DNA of 64,000 nucleotides from Apostichopus japonicus (GCF_037975245.1 NC_092582.1:24528077-24592076), one strand, 5' to 3'; counted from the first letter of the stretch, positions 23,101 through 36,406 are shown. A program made the numbers and translations. The notes: generated from the sequence alone by a model not told the origin.

Positions 23101-25131
23101 CCTGTCTGGTTGTCTGCGTTTCTCATTGTTTGCGTGTCTGCATGTCTGCTTGTCAGCTTGACTGCGTGTCTGATTGTCTGCGTGTCTGGTTGTCTACGTG
23201 TCCGATTATTGATTGTCTGCATATATGATGTTCTGCGTGTCTGATTGTCTGTTTGTCTGCGTTTCTGATTTTCTGTGAGTCTTATTGTCTGCGTTTCTGG
23301 TTGTCTGTGTGTCTGCTGGTCTGCGTGTGTGATGGTCAACTTGAATGCGTGTCTTAATGTCTACGTGTCAGGTTGTCTGCGTGTCTGATTGTTTGATTGT
23401 CAGGATGTCTGATTGTCTGCGTGTCTGGTTGTCTGCATGTATGATGTTCTGATTGTCTGCATGTCTGATTGTCCGCGTGTCTGATCGCCTTCAGGTTTGT
23501 CAGCGTGTCTGATTGTGTGCGTGTCTGCATGTCTGCATGTCTGCGTTTCTGGTTGTCTGCGTGTCTGGTCATCTGATTGTCTCGTTGTCCCATTGTCTGT
23601 TTGTCTGGTTGTCTGCGTGTCTGGTTGTCTGCGTGTCTTATTGTCTGCATATATGATTGTCTGCCTGTCTGGTTGTCTGCGTGCCTGATTGTCCGCTTGT
23701 TGCATGGTCTGCATGTTTGTCGTCGTTTCTGGTTGTCTGCGTGTCTGGTTGCCTGTCTGATTGTCTGCGTGTCTGGTTGGCTGATTGTCTACGTGTCAGG
23801 ATGTCTGATTGTCTGCATATATGATTGTTTGCCTGTCTGGTTGTCTGCGATTTTCATTGTCTGATTGTCTGGCTGTATCTTGTTGTCTGCGTGTCCGTGT
23901 GTGTGTGGTTGTCTGCGTGTCTTGTTGTCTGGTTGTTCGATTGCGTGCGTGTCTGCTTGTCTGATTGTTTGCGTTATTGGTTGTCTGCGTGTCTGATTGT
24001 CTGCATATATGATTGTATGCCTGTCTGGTTGTCTGCGTGTCTCATTGTCTGATTGTCTGGTTGTCTGATTGTGTTCGTGTCTGATTGTGTTCGTGTCTGA
24101 TTGTCTGCGTGTCGGACGGTCTGCGTGTCTGATTGTCTGTTTGTCTGATTGTCTGTTTGTCTGATTGTCTGCGTTTCTGATTGTCTGCGTTTCTGATTGT
24201 CTATGAGTCTTTTTGTCTGCGTTTCTGGTTGTCTGCATGTCTGCTTGTCTGCATTGTCTGATTGTTTGATTGTCTTTATGTCTGATGTTCTGATTGTCTG
24301 CATGTCTGATTGTCTGCATGCCTGATTGTCCGCGTGTCTGATGGTCTGCATGTTTGTCAGCGTTTCTGGTTGTCTGCGTGTCTGGTTGTCTGCGTTTCTC
24401 ACTGCTGCGTGTCTGGTTGTCTGATTGTCTGCGTGTCTGGTTGTGTGCGTGTCTGATTGTCTGCATATATGATTGTATGCCTGTCTGGTTGTCTACGTGT
24501 CTAATTGTCTGCGTGTCTGATTGTCATCGTGTCTGATTGTCTGCGTGTCTGGTTGTCTGATTGTCTGGCTGTCTGCGTGCCTGGTTGTCTGCGTGTCTTC
24601 GTGTCTGGTTTTCTGATGTCTGGTTGTTCGATTGTCTGATTGTCTGGTTTTCTGCGTGTCTGATTGTCTGCGTGTCTGATTGTCTGCATATATGATTGTC
24701 TGCCTGTCTCATTGTCTGGTTGTCGGCGTGTCTGATTGTATTCGTGTCTGGTTGTCTGCGTGTCTGGTTGTATGATTGTCTGTTTGTCTGCGTGTCTGTT
24801 TTTCTGCTTGTTTGATTGTCTGCGTGTCTGTTTTTCTGATTGTCTGATTGTCTGCGTGTCTGATTGCCTGCGTGTCTGATTGTCTGCGTGTCTGATTATC
24901 TGCGTGTCTGATTGTCTGCTTGTCTGGTTGTCTGCGTGTCTGGTTGTTTGCGTGTCTGTTTGTCTGCGTGTCTGGTTGTCTGCGTGTCTGGTTGAGTGAT
25001 TGTCTGTTTGTCTGCGTGTCTGGTTGTCTGCGTGTCTGGTTGTATGCATGTCTGATTGTCTGGTTGTGTACGTGTGTGATTGTCTGCGTGTCTGATTGTC
25101 AGCATGTCTGATTGTCTTCGTGTCTGGTTGT
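20147..25131. repeat. 8-bp satellite (TGTCTGNN)n, mostly as 16-bp dimers
   Basis: About 5 kb of TGTCTGCG-TGTCTGAT/GT dimers with scattered variants such as GTCTGCATATATGATTG. The left junction with the 43-bp satellite is abrupt. Because 8 is not a multiple of 3, the frame cycles through three peptides per 24 bases. On the minus strand this gives long D/N/Q/T/R-rich frames (up to 236 codons, for example at 21874-22584), and on the + strand Cys/Val/Leu-rich frames. None has splice or start context. Confidence 0.96.
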
Positions 25132-26425
25132 CCGGAACCAAACCAAACGGACAGACTGATTAGGGCTGTTTTCAAATCGTTTAGAACACCCGATGTGTAA
25201 CCTATTTAGAAGGTTTCAATGGAACTAACTCCTCGCCAGGTCCTACGGGACGAAAAGAGGGCATGGGCAGGGCCTCGGGGGGCAGTTCCCCAGGCGCTCA
25301 ACTATGATTTCTCTTTCTTTTTTCTTCTGCCATTCAAAATCAAACATGTGAGAATCGAACTAAATGCACACGTGTACAATTTGGCGGTAACATGGCACAA
25401 AGTGCACAATATATATGGTGGAAAGAACCGATAGCGGAATAACAGGCTGGAACAGTACGGTTGTTTGAAAGAAATACCACGGTAATCAGTAAACAGTTGT
25501 CCAAGTTGTTAACTAGTGCATTTGGTGCACTGTGTCTGTTTTGTTTAATAATCTTTTTTTTCTATAACTTTGCCTTCCAGATTTTAATATGCCCATCCGC
25601 AATATCTGCATGACATATTTAAGCTAGTCGTTGCTGTGTTACGGTTAAATCTACATTGTAAAATTGGGAATTTCCAGAAGACAATACAAACTGACTAAAC
25701 AAAGCAAACAACCGATAATTGTACAAACCTTGACACATTTACTGCAACGTGCAAAATAGTTGTTGGAAAGAATCTGAAATATTACACATTGATCTAAGAT
25801 CTATGTATGGTTTTTCGCAGGTGACTTACGTTTTCTCCATGAAATGAATCACAGTAGGCTATGCGATCTGCTATATGTTCATGATGCATGCATGTTCTCC
25901 TAAGCCTTTACTATCCTTTTTTAACCTGAGGCTCAAATTGTGACAAGCTCCAAAACTTATAAAATATTCAAAACTTCCGTCAAATCTTAATGTTATTTTC
26001 CACTCTGAATACATGGTTTGTACATTATAAACTAGTTCAAACAAGTACGTGTTGATCTCTATTGCCATGACGATTTCACTCACTCTGATATTTTCCGACA
26101 AATATTTCGTAATAGCGCCATAAATTTGTAACGGTATCCCATGTCTCCGCTGTAATGATGTGCTGCTCAATTGTACGTCCAACAGAACATTTTGCAGGAA
26201 ATTCCACGAGAAAACCGATTGTTGCTCGTAACATATAGATTATATTCTCATTATTGTAGTGCGCGTGCGTGCTACAATATTGACTTTACTCGCCAAGTGA
26301 ACGATACCTACATGACTGGACGTTGAAACTTAAAGTTTCAAATAGTCAATGGATATTTGCAGTTTCAGAGGCTAGCTGCGTAGCCAACTTATTTTGAGTC
26401 TGTCACGGCGCTGTGAGCGCCCTCA
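25132..26425. other. Region between satellite and LINE, no recognised gene
   Basis: A 103-codon minus frame (25871-26182) starts with TTG rather than ATG and has no known motif. A good acceptor-like TTTTTCGCAG ends at 25820, but no coding exon after it is convincing. Confidence 0.4.
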
Positions 26426-27344
26426 TAGGAATTTGAATTGAATTGAATTCGAATTTATTGTCCACAATCGGGAATTCGGCTTACACAGGTCGTAAACGGA
26501 AGAAAAAGCAAGAGTATAAGTATCAATAGACTGCGATACACAGACAGTAATACAAACATATATACATCAAGTCCTACAAATAAGAAACTTATCTTCTCAC
26601 TTGTGAATGAAATATATGGATAGAACTAGGCACAAATTAGTATCTGTAGCGGGCCCATAGTGTACGTAGTGGTCATAAACGCAGTTCAGAGCGGTTGTAA
26701 ATGTAGTGCTCAAACAAAGGGTGTGTTTGGTCTTGCATGATTTGTTTCACTTTATTGCAGACCCTCTCATGATACAAGCACTCTAACGAAGGTAAGTGAG
26801 CACCGATTACCCGGTGAGCAACTTCCCTAGATTGCTCAATCATCTTCTCATCGATTCTTGTACCATTAGCAAAGTAACAAATTATGTGATACATCAAAAC
26901 ACTTTGCATGAGGGATTTATAGAACTAGGTCATGATTGTTTTATCCACTCTGAGGTTATTTAGTTTTCTCAAGAAATACGGTACAGCCTTTGATTTGCTT
27001 TCTTATGGACAACTGTGGCATTACTAGACCAGTCAGTTTTGTTACTCAGCATGATTCCTAAGTACTCATGTTTACCTACTTGTTCTACTTCAACATATAT
27101 GGGAGTTATTGGCTTGCGACGGAAATCTATAATCAGCTCCTTAGTGTTGGACACATTAAGTTGTAAAAAATGATCATCGCACCACTGGACCAACCTTGTA
27201 ATCGTGGTGGCGTATGAGTCAATGTCACCTGACAGGTAACAATGCAGTAATGACAGTATCATCCGCATATTTGATGACGCTACAATCACTGCTGGTCATA
27301 CTCTGACAGTCGCTGGTATACAGGGGAATAAAGGGGGAAAACTC
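26426..27344 (-). mobile_element. Non-LTR retrotransposon fragment with reverse transcriptase motif
   Basis: On the minus strand, starting near 27344, the pieces read IPLYTSDC, then VIKYADDTVI (YADD codons at 27258-27269), then LVQWCDDHFLQLNVSNTKEL, IIDFRRKP, EYLGIMLS, KKANQRLY, SVLMY, RVIGAHLPSLE and HPLFEHY. This is the order of the palm, thumb and C-terminal tail of L2/CR1-like ORF2. Frameshifts occur near 27240 and 26910-26970. The 3' end lies at the short TTGAATTGAATTGAATTC repeats (26430-26455), typical of L2-like tails. The 5' part is missing. It is a dead fragment. Confidence 0.88.
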
Positions 27345-27728
27345 CATGCTCACTACAATACTGCGTGTTTGCAAAGTACTTCCTATAATACTGTAAGCAC
27401 TCCATGCGCACTACAATACTGCGTATTTGCAAAGTACTCCCTATAATACTGCAAGCACTCCATGCGCACTAAAATACAGCGTATTTGCAAAGTACTTCCT
27501 ATAATACTGCAAGCACTCCATGCGCACTACAATATTGCGTATTTGCAAAGTACTTCCTACAATACTGCAAGCACTCCATGCGCACTACAATATTGCGTAT
27601 TTGCAAAGTACTTCCTATAATACTGCAAGCACTCCATGCGCACTACAATACTGCGTATTTGCAAAGTACTTCCTATAATACTGTAAGCACTCCATACGCA
27701 CTAAAATATTGCGTATTTCCATGCAAAT
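27345..27728. repeat. 60-bp tandem repeat, about 6 copies
   Basis: Units contain GCGTATTTGCAAAGTACTTC, then CTATAATACTGCAAGCACTCC and ATGCGCACTACAATACT. It abuts the truncated 5' end of the LINE. The open frame at 27485-27742 follows from a period divisible by three and is not taken as a gene. Confidence 0.95.
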
Positions 27729-29564
27729 GCAGTTCTAGTTAGAAGGGTTTCTTTTTCCCTAGTTGTTTAGTTGTCACTACTAAACCGAATTCTAATTCTT
27801 ATAAAAGGGAAGAAAAAGAGGGCGTAAAGTCAAGTGAGAGGCAATTGCCATTACGATCACTGTTGATATGCTGTCGATGATGCGATTAAGAATTGTAATA
27901 CACATGGAAAGTAGATTAAGCACAATCAAGTGATTCAAAATCTCAAAACAAATACGGAAAGATTATGATTTATAGCTAATAAATGTACATATACCATCTA
28001 TATGTGACAGAACGGCTTACCCTTGATAATCTATCATAGCGCCACAGTGAGTAGTAGAGCCCTTTTGATTTTGGTGCTCATCTCTAGAATATTAATGAGG
28101 TCACAGGGTCCAATGTAAACATTTTCAGAATTGAATCACACTTTGTGTGAAGGTGTTGGAAGATAGCGGGTACATTCTAATGTATGACATTGTTCAATGT
28201 GATATTATGCACATTTATTAGGGGGCAAGGCTTGAGTTGAATTTTACTAAAAAATAGCTTGTATAACATGGTTAGTTAACCTATTGAGTAAGTAGGTCCA
28301 CAGTCAGTGAAATAACCTTGCTGATCAATTTAATCAACAATGACGAAAGCTTGGGATTATAATCTCAATTGCGAAGGAATCACCAAAAGCCCACTTGGTT
28401 GGGATATGCAGAGACACTTATTGTTGATGTATCTCTTTTGTCTTTGTTCTTTCAGTTCTTAAATTCATCTCTCTCTCTATAACACAGTACATGTGTGGTG
28501 AAGTCCTTGAAAGGAAACTTGAAGCACCCTTCCCTCAACCATTCATACCCCCCCGCCTCCCCCGGCCTCCCTCCCCCACATTTCTTCCTACCATCACAGT
28601 GTGTAGCATGCTACCGGTGTGGTGAATTCCTTGAAAGGGAACTTAAAGCATCCTTCCCCTCAACCCTTCATTCCCCCTGCAAAGCCCCACCCCTCACCTT
28701 TCTTCCTACCATCACAATGTGCAGCTAGCTACCAGTGTGGTGTTATTAATAATGTGCAGACGATATCAGCTATGATTTATTCTTAGAGTCCAGTTTAAAG
28801 AACATTAAACAAACAAACCATGAGCGTAAAACAAACAACCTTCCTTTACCGAACTGGAATGCTCTCAGATCCAGCAGTCCTCTTACATGGAGACTGGCTG
28901 CGTGGTTATGACAATGTTTTGTTTATTATTTAAATACATAATTTAACTTCATTTGCTATTCAAACAAAAATCCCTTTTTCTTCTTTTTTTTTCCAATTGT
29001 TTCTAAAGCAGAGTTTAATTATGGCTCTCATGATGTGTGATGACGTCACTGATGTTGGGTGTTCTCTGATCAGTTCATCATCTCATAGATTAATTTTCTT
29101 GATCTGAGCATCGAAGACTCGACTATCATCAATTGATTTCTTAATTTAGTCCAATATTCGTTCCTATTTTAGTTGTTTCACATGTTTCATGTAGGCTAAG
29201 TGTATAATTGATCAGATATATTCATGAGATGATAACAATTCTAACTCGATTGGTTTTATAACTAAGATGATAGGTTGTAAACTGATTAGGTATAAAACGG
29301 AGATGATAATGATAGTAAACTGATCGGTAATCTTACTGAGATATCATGATTATAAACTGATCAGCTACACTACTGAGATGATAATGATAGTAAACTGATA
29401 AGATCAAAATTAAGGAATCAACCATATTGATTACTCAGCTGATATGAAGTTACCATCGAGAGCCAACATAAATCCGGTGAATATATTGATGGTTTCATTC
29501 CAGACCAATATAGATTAAGTATGCACTTATCATTAACATATCTCTCTTTTGTGTTTTTCATCAG
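27729..29564. other. Non-coding region upstream of the second gene's first seen exon
   Basis: It holds a two-and-a-bit copy duplication (28494-28740), a CRE octamer at 29041 and otherwise AT-rich sequence. Earlier exons of the gene at 29565 were searched for here and not found, so this is probably intron. Confidence 0.4.
28494..28740. repeat. ~124-bp direct duplication, C-rich
   Basis: GTGTGGTGAAGTCCTTGAAA (28494) recurs as GTGTGGTGAATTCCTTGAAA (28618), each followed by a C-rich tract and TTTCTTCCTACCATCACA. A third partial copy starts near 28733. Confidence 0.85.
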
Positions 29565-29626
29565 TTTGGAATGTTATCGACTATGACCAGTATCGTCGTC
29601 TGAATCTACAAACCGGTCAATGGCAG
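29565..29626 (+). CDS. Unrecognised gene, internal exon a
   Basis: 62-nt exon: acceptor TGTTTTTCATCAG (ending 29564) and donor TGGCAG/GTAAGA (29627). The frame, with two leading bases completing a codon from a missing upstream exon, reads WNVIDYDQYRRLNLQTGQWQ and ends in phase 0. The same frame continues through exons at 36407-36442 and 42818-42880 to a stop, so the C-terminal part is 52 residues plus one split codon. The product is acidic and polar, with no signal or membrane segment in this part. I do not recognise the family. The upstream exon must end in phase 1; it was not found before 29.5 kb and may lie beyond the satellite block or be too short to see. Confidence 0.7.
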
Positions 29627-30239
29627 GTAAGAGATTGTTCACCTTTCATTCAGCTATTGCTCATAATGCAGGTCTGGTCAGCTTGTTTGCGTTATGCTGC
29701 CCTAGCACTGTTTTCAGTCCCCAATAAGTGTAAATAAATCAATATAGTGATACATTATCTGTGAAGTTTACGTGCTGCCGGTAATATTAGAAGTTCCGAT
29801 GTAAAGAAAGAACTTTCAGACATCTTCCCGCTCCTACTTGGGGAGGGGGGGGGGGGGTTGTGGAGAGGGCGGATGGAATCTTGCGTGCTAACATTGTCTT
29901 AATGAATCTCATTCAGCGCACATAACGCTTAGTTCTATATTGACACACCCGTACAATGTCCATGTCATTGTGAGATCGTTGACGTATACTTCCAAGGGGT
30001 GGAGGGGGGGGGGGGTGGGGTGTAGAGAGCCTACTCTCATCTTTCCTGGTGTGATTTTGGTAAAATAAAGTATCATTATGTTTTCAAGGTCCTTATCTCC
30101 CCTTTTGCGGTTAAGTTTGCTGCAAGTAGATTTTAGCAAAAGCAACACAAAGTGTAGAAGCTAGAAATATCCAATATAGTATTATATCTTGCTAATAATT
30201 TAAATGTGTTGCTTAGAAAGCTTTAGGGGATTTGAAGGA

Positions 30240-30915
30240 TGATTTATTATTCATCCATATTAGTGTCGTGACTGACATAAGTGTGTGTGTCTAAGCAGGC
30301 TTAAATATAATGAAAGGACGGATCTGGTTATTATTTGAAACCAATAAACTCTGATATATTCTTCTGAATGGTAATGCTTGACATGGTCCTGGTCACTTGT
30401 ATATATGAAGGGAAGATGAGCTATTTTCATTAATGACATTGCAAGTGTTCCGATCTAATACTCTCTTGCTTGGGAGAGGGGATGGTGGTGATTATTGTAT
30501 TCGTGTAAAATGGGAATAAATTTGAAAATAGAAAGAAACTCTGTAGTAATAATGTGTAGCTCTACTAACCCACTCTGTTGTTCCGTTGTACGGATAACAT
30601 GGTAACCAAACATGTGCAGTCATGCACTTGATAACATATGAAAAATAAGACACATATTCGTATTATTTCCCGCGGGTTTTGAACAGACACAAACATACAT
30701 ACATAAGACGATTTTGAAGAGTCGATCAGGATCCGGGTAGGGCTAGGAGTGGAGTTGTTCCAATAACGGTAAAGTCGGTAACTGGTAATCTGATTTAAAT
30801 ATTCATAATTTGTCATCCGCTAATTGTTTATTGTATCTTGATAATTATCTTCAATTGTTAAAGGTATTATATTGCAACACCCGGACCTCCAGCCTCATGC
30901 ATTCCTTATCATTAG
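30240..30915. repeat. Ancient intron duplication, copy 1
   Basis: It shares ordered blocks with 34745-35340: GTGACTGACATAA, then AGCAGGCTTAA/AGCAGGCTAAG, GATCTG, later ACTGGTAAT and TGCAACA-CC-GG. Diverged but collinear. A further related patch at about 30120-30155 resembles 31735-31775 (TAGCAAAA-CA-CACAAAGT). Confidence 0.6.
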
Positions 30916-33868
30916 TGTCTAGGATTGGGTGGAGGTTGAGGGCGCCAAATGATAGAGGAACAACTCACGTTCATTTTTGTATCACGTTTATTCCAAACGT
31001 AAAATAAACTTATACAAATCTGGAAGTGAACAGAAATACATATCTTTAAATATATTTTTGAGATGAAATTCTCGAGCATCGGTATGATAATTAACAACTG
31101 AGCATATCATTTCAATATTTAGTAGAACACTAGTAGCGTGTATGACTTTGAAACAAACCTGCTAAACGTTCCCAACATACCACTGTACATCCTCCTGAAA
31201 CATTGGTTATATTCTTCTGAATCAAAACTTAGCTGTAGTAGAAATCAATGACATTAACAAATATCTTAATCAAATAATTTGTTCACCTAATGGAATTTAC
31301 TGAAATATGCCGCTTTTACTTCACTGTCTCGATGAACATTAAATATGAAACCGTAGAATGTTGTCAATGATGCTGTACCGTTCTTGTTTATGTTCATTTA
31401 ATTTCGGGGCAAATGCTCATCATGGCACAAACAGTTGTTGTATAAACAGTCCATTTAGCCGACCCCGTAGCTTACTGTGGCTGCTCTTGCATATTTTTCT
31501 TTGTTAGCAGGTATTAACATACCTGGTTATGTTATTTTTTTTTTCGTTTTCTCTGGTGTTAGGAGAAGTTGGTCTTCCATTAAATAACGCTGCCTATCAC
31601 GTCATATATGTTGTAAATTGACCAAACCGTGAAATATTCGAAGAATTATTGGATACCCTGCACCTAACTAAGATATCTAGATATGTTGTCACAATCACGT
31701 GACTGCTCTTGATTAGTGAATTATTTGTCGTTTATCCAGCAGATTGTAGCAAAAACAGCACAAAGTACAGATGTTGTAAAAGTCCACTTTTGCAACTCTT
31801 TCTTCTAAGTTCAATCTTACTCAATTATTAACTCAAATTTATCAAGGTATATGTTCCTGCGACGGTTCCACGTACACTAATGTATATAAGACAATTAATA
31901 CCTGTAGTCCCTAGGTCAGAAATGAGGATGAGCTGGTAGTGTAACGGATGGTGATCGATGCGAAGCAGCGCGATTTAACATTGTTGTTCTTTGTATGGTT
32001 TAAAATCATACCAGGAACTGGTTTACATTGCCAATTATTTGTGTGTGGAGTGCAGAGATAAACGAAATTGCTTGTGAACATTAGACTCACCGTTTTCCAA
32101 AGTGTTTATGCTGGACATTTTGGCGATTGATATAAATGAAGGAAGAGGTGAATACGTTTATTGATAAAATGAAATACAATTGAAGACTATTTTGTAAATT
32201 GTGAAAATATTATATTCGTGATTTGGAATAAAATGTAGAAGAAGATCTTGCAAATATGTATTTTTTTTAGTGGCAGCAGATTCGCTCTGTGGGGTAAATC
32301 ATTACCGATGATTCGGTGGAGCTGTGATTAAATCCCTTTCTACGCACATTTACACAACAAGAATACTAGTCAATATGTGGGGGCAATTATACTTCAGCTT
32401 CGTTCTGTTGTCTAGATACCATGGCAACTAAAGAACTAGTTTTGTGACGCTGTATACGAACACAATGTTGAAAAAGATCATGCGCATGAATCTGTTTTTT
32501 TCTTTAAGATACTGCGTCACGGATATATATATGCTCAGCCTGAGCCGTATATTGCTTCTGCTTTTTGTTAAAAGCATCTTAGATGTGCAGTATACACTTC
32601 TTTGGAGAGGCTGGATGATCTGTGTACAGCTATGGTTGGATCACAAGACTAAAGTAACTTAAGGAATGTAGCATTAACATAGCTGGTTTCGTTTACAGTA
32701 TCAACTTAATCGACATCAAATATACTCAAAAGCTTTCATAGGTTTCATGAATTATTATAAATCGGATAAATGCTTCAACTAATTAAAAAAAAAATGCTTC
32801 AACTCATGAGAAAAATGGTTGCTTTTTAACCAGCATCGGAACTTAAATCAGACCTATTACATATTTCATAACTAGCTTCACCTTCTCATACATGTAAAAA
32901 TTTGGGCTGAAGTTTTTTCTAATTTCATCGCCTGTTTTGGCTAATTACAAGCGGTCAGATTCACAGCTCCTATTATAATATTGCTACACCGTTGTATAAA
33001 TGACATGTACACTTAGAGATTCCGTAAGAAATATCTAACCAGAATCTATTACAAAAGTCGAATATATTGTTCATTTCATTTCCGTTAGCACCAGTATAAA
33101 TATAAAATATTTAAACAAGGGAACCAAAGACTAAGAAATACAAAAATATGTACATTAATATAGGCGTAAAGATAAGAAAGTAAAAGGTTAATAAATACTT
33201 GAAAACTTGTTTCTAAAAATAATCTAAAAAGTGATTCTGTTTGAATAAACTTAACAGAAAAGCAAAGCAAATAATTCTGAATGGCTTTATTTCATTCTTT
33301 GGCAAGATATTAGTATTGTATAAATTTCTATTGGCTTTAACTATAAAATACCCTTAAGTGCTGGATGCAGTGCGTGTTCCATATGAATAGTTCATGTATA
33401 CTCAATACAATAGGAATTGTCCAATCAAGACGCTTAAAGGAATAATAAGTTAACGGAAGATCTGTAAATATTACAGATTATAATTTTGAGAATTTTATTT
33501 CTGATATACCGTTATCGATGATCCAATTATCCCTCGAGACCAAAATGGTATAAGTAATGCTATCACTGACATATCACCTTTGAAAATGTCATAAGAGGGA
33601 TTTGTCTGAAATACAGACTAAGCTGATTTACAGAAAAGACTGTCTGGTATAACAGTCATAGCACATAGTCATATAGTATATTGCTATAGGTATTCCATTG
33701 CAGTCGCTACGGACTAAAACATGTTTGTTTACATGTGTGAAAGTGCTACAGTATGCATAGCTATAGAGACTTAACTAGTTGATATTCTAACTTCAAGATA
33801 TTGACATAAATATACAGCAGATTTATTTTAATGCATTTGTTTCAAACTGACAAATCAGTGAGTTATTG

Positions 33869-34341
33869 TACAAATAACACGAGGTATGGTACAAATAACA
33901 TGAGGTATGGTACAAATAACATGAAGTATGATACAAATAACATGAGATATGGTACAAATAACATGAGATATGGTACAAATAACATGAGGTATGGTACAGA
34001 TAACATGAGGTATGGTACAACTAACATGAGGTATGATATACAAAAAACATGAGGTATGGTACAAATAGCATGAGGTTTGGTACACATAACATGAGATATG
34101 GTACAAATAACATGAGGTATGGTACAAATAACATGAGGTATGGTACAAATAACATGAGGTTTGGTACACATAACATGAGATATGGTACAAATAACATGAG
34201 GTATGGTACAAATAACATGAGGTTTGGTACAAATAGCATGAGGTATGGTACACATAACATGAGATATGGTACAAATAACTTGAGGTATGGTACAAATAAG
34301 ATCAGGTATGGTACAAATAACATGATGTATGGTACAAATAA
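33869..34341. repeat. 21-bp minisatellite, about 22 copies
   Basis: Units read ACATGAGGTATGGTACAAAT and one more A, with sparse variants (AGATATGG, AGGTTTGG, ACACATAAC). As 21 is divisible by three, all frames free of stops stay open, giving long frames on both strands (up to 173 codons). These are not genes. Confidence 0.97.
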
Positions 34342-34744
34342 ATGAAACTAAATGAAGTCTCCTTCCACGCTCGTACTCCAGCACTTTCGTCCTATTTCCT
34401 AATTATTGTAATTATTGTTGTCCTTCTTTCTCCGCATGTAGACCCCTACTGTATGTGCTCTCCTTTTAGAAGTTATTGCCTTGTGAATCAATAAAACTTC
34501 TCAATTTTAAAGTAGAGAATATTCAGACAGATAATTCCTTATAAAACAAAATTAGTCTACCGTGCTTGCAATGTCTCTCTTCCACACCGTCTCAGTCAAA
34601 AATGTTTTATTGGTGAAAATATCGATGCATACTTTTGATCTCTAGAATCTTTACGTTGTGACGTCACTGTACGCAGTAATACAACAGTCAGTAACTGTGA
34701 CTCGGTTCTAATAGTTTCAGTTGTAATGGGATTTGGGGGATCCA

Positions 34745-35340
34745 TATTGATTATAATTTATTATTTATTTAGATTAATGTATATATACGTGACTGACATA
34801 AAGGTGTGGGCCAGAGCAGGCTAAGATATGAAACGGCAGATCTGTTTTTAACTTGAAACAAAGAAATAAGTCTATTTTTAAGGTAGATTTCGTCAATTAG
34901 ATGTACTTTAACATGCAAGGAAAATTGAAGTAGAGGTGACTACATTAAAGGTCAACTTAAAGGTGTTAAATTTAAGAATTTGATTTAACTTTCAAGAAAC
35001 TTCTTTTGTACCATCCTCTATATGTACAGAACTAAGCAGCAGCATTATGATACGAAACAAGGCAACGGTGAATATGAAGTAATAATGGTTCAAAATATTT
35101 GCATTATTTCTTTCGTCTTTTGAATAACTACTAATGTGTATAATGTAGAGTCTTGAAGGAGCCTGGGCCAGATAAGATAGGGGAGGGGTGGGGTGTTCAA
35201 AATAACTGGTAATGTGGTTGATTTTTAAACAATTAACACCCGGCAAATTAATAACTATATTCAAGCGCTGACAATAACGTAATGCAACATCCTGGCCTTG
35301 TATCCTCACATGGTTCCTATTATTATTAGTACTTTTTCCA
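34745..35340. repeat. Ancient intron duplication, copy 2
   Basis: Partner of 30240-30915, same orientation, about 4.5 kb away, within the same intron. Confidence 0.6.
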
Positions 35341-36130
35341 ACAGAACCATTCAATATGTCTGTATGTTATAGTATAATGAACACTCTGATGTAGTTGAGT
35401 CCAATTATTCCTGATTCCGAGTCGAGTACGAGACTACTTGGTTCGAGAATGGTACTCTAGAGTCCGAACAGAGTTATAGAGTATATGAACAACCCAAACC
35501 AAGTCCGAGTCCAGCTAATACATAGAGACAAAGCAAATGACAAGCTGATACGGTGTCTGCCTATACTAGTCTAATAGACACACAGGGAGTATCGGTTAAA
35601 TACACAGACTCTAGTCATTCATAAATTACAGGCCGTCGTTTGAGGTCTAAATTTTCCCTGCCTAAATTGGACAGAGAGAGACAACTATTGCGAAACTGAT
35701 TATTTGGGCATGTACAACTTTCAATAAACAAACACACCCACACAGGTTAAAGTTAGAAAGCAAAACTTCTGTGCAGGGTTTATAACATTTCATTGTTTTT
35801 CAATGTTAACAGATCTCCACCAGTCTATTTAATTCTCCCTTATGTCTCTTATTTTATGAGTTCATCACACAACTGCATTTCCCAAACTGTCATGGATATC
35901 TCTACACGATCAACAATACGATAGAAACATCCCATCTAAGACGGGGTGGGGGGGGGGGGTAAACAATATGCTGCATTGTGGGCTTAACAAGATTTTGATT
36001 TATTTTGACCATTACGTCGATCCAACCACGATGTTCTGAGTTCTATCTTTGAATACTGCCCTCTTTTCCCTCCTCGTCATCTTCTAGTACATGGTATCCA
36101 TCTGACCATCTCAGGGAGAAGTTCATCATC

Positions 36131-36170
36131 ATGACGTCACTCAGTGTTTGATGACGTCACTCAGTGTTTG
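36131..36170. promoter_or_regulatory. Two CRE octamers in an exact 20-bp duplication
   Basis: ATGACGTCACTCAGTGTTTG occurs twice in tandem, placing perfect TGACGTCA sites at 36132 and 36152, two helical turns apart, about 240 bases upstream of exon b. TGACGTCA is the palindromic site of CREB/ATF bZIP dimers. Activity is an inference. Confidence 0.45.
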
Positions 36171-36406
36171 ATGCTTGTATTTATGTTATTAAGTCCGCGA
36201 ATCTTATAACAGTGACGAGTCTTTCTCTTATATTGACTTTAGTGTGTTCAATACAGATGTGTGTTTACCTGCGGTGCCTGGAATAATTTTCTGCGACATT
36301 GGTGAACATATATCATTCTAACTTATAATTTTTTTACTTCGCCTATTGAATTTTCCTAAAACACAGTTTCAACATCTCATGATAATAACCTATCTCTTCC
36401 TTTCAG

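Larger units (their letters stand above)
29627..36406 (+). other. Intron between exons a and b (6.8 kb)
   Basis: It contains G-runs at 29845 and 30006, an ancient internal duplication (30240-30915 against 34745-35340), a 21-bp minisatellite at 33869-34341, and CRE octamers at 34659, 36132 and 36152. No further exon with both good splice sites and the right phase was recognised, though a small skipped exon cannot be excluded. Confidence 0.55.

Noticed and set aside
20147-25131. CRISPR-like array
   Set aside because: Units are 8 or 16 bp with no spacers, and this is animal DNA.
20794-25175. Long D/N/Q/T/R-rich open frames on the minus strand and Cys/Val-rich ones on the + strand
   Set aside because: They are direct translations of the 8-bp satellite cycling through three frames, with no start, splice or terminator context.
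25871-26182. 103-codon minus-strand frame
   Set aside because: It begins with a non-ATG codon, has no splice context and no recognisable domain.
33823-34384. Open frames up to 173 codons on both strands
   Set aside because: The 21-bp minisatellite has a period divisible by three and few stops, so frames stay open on both strands.
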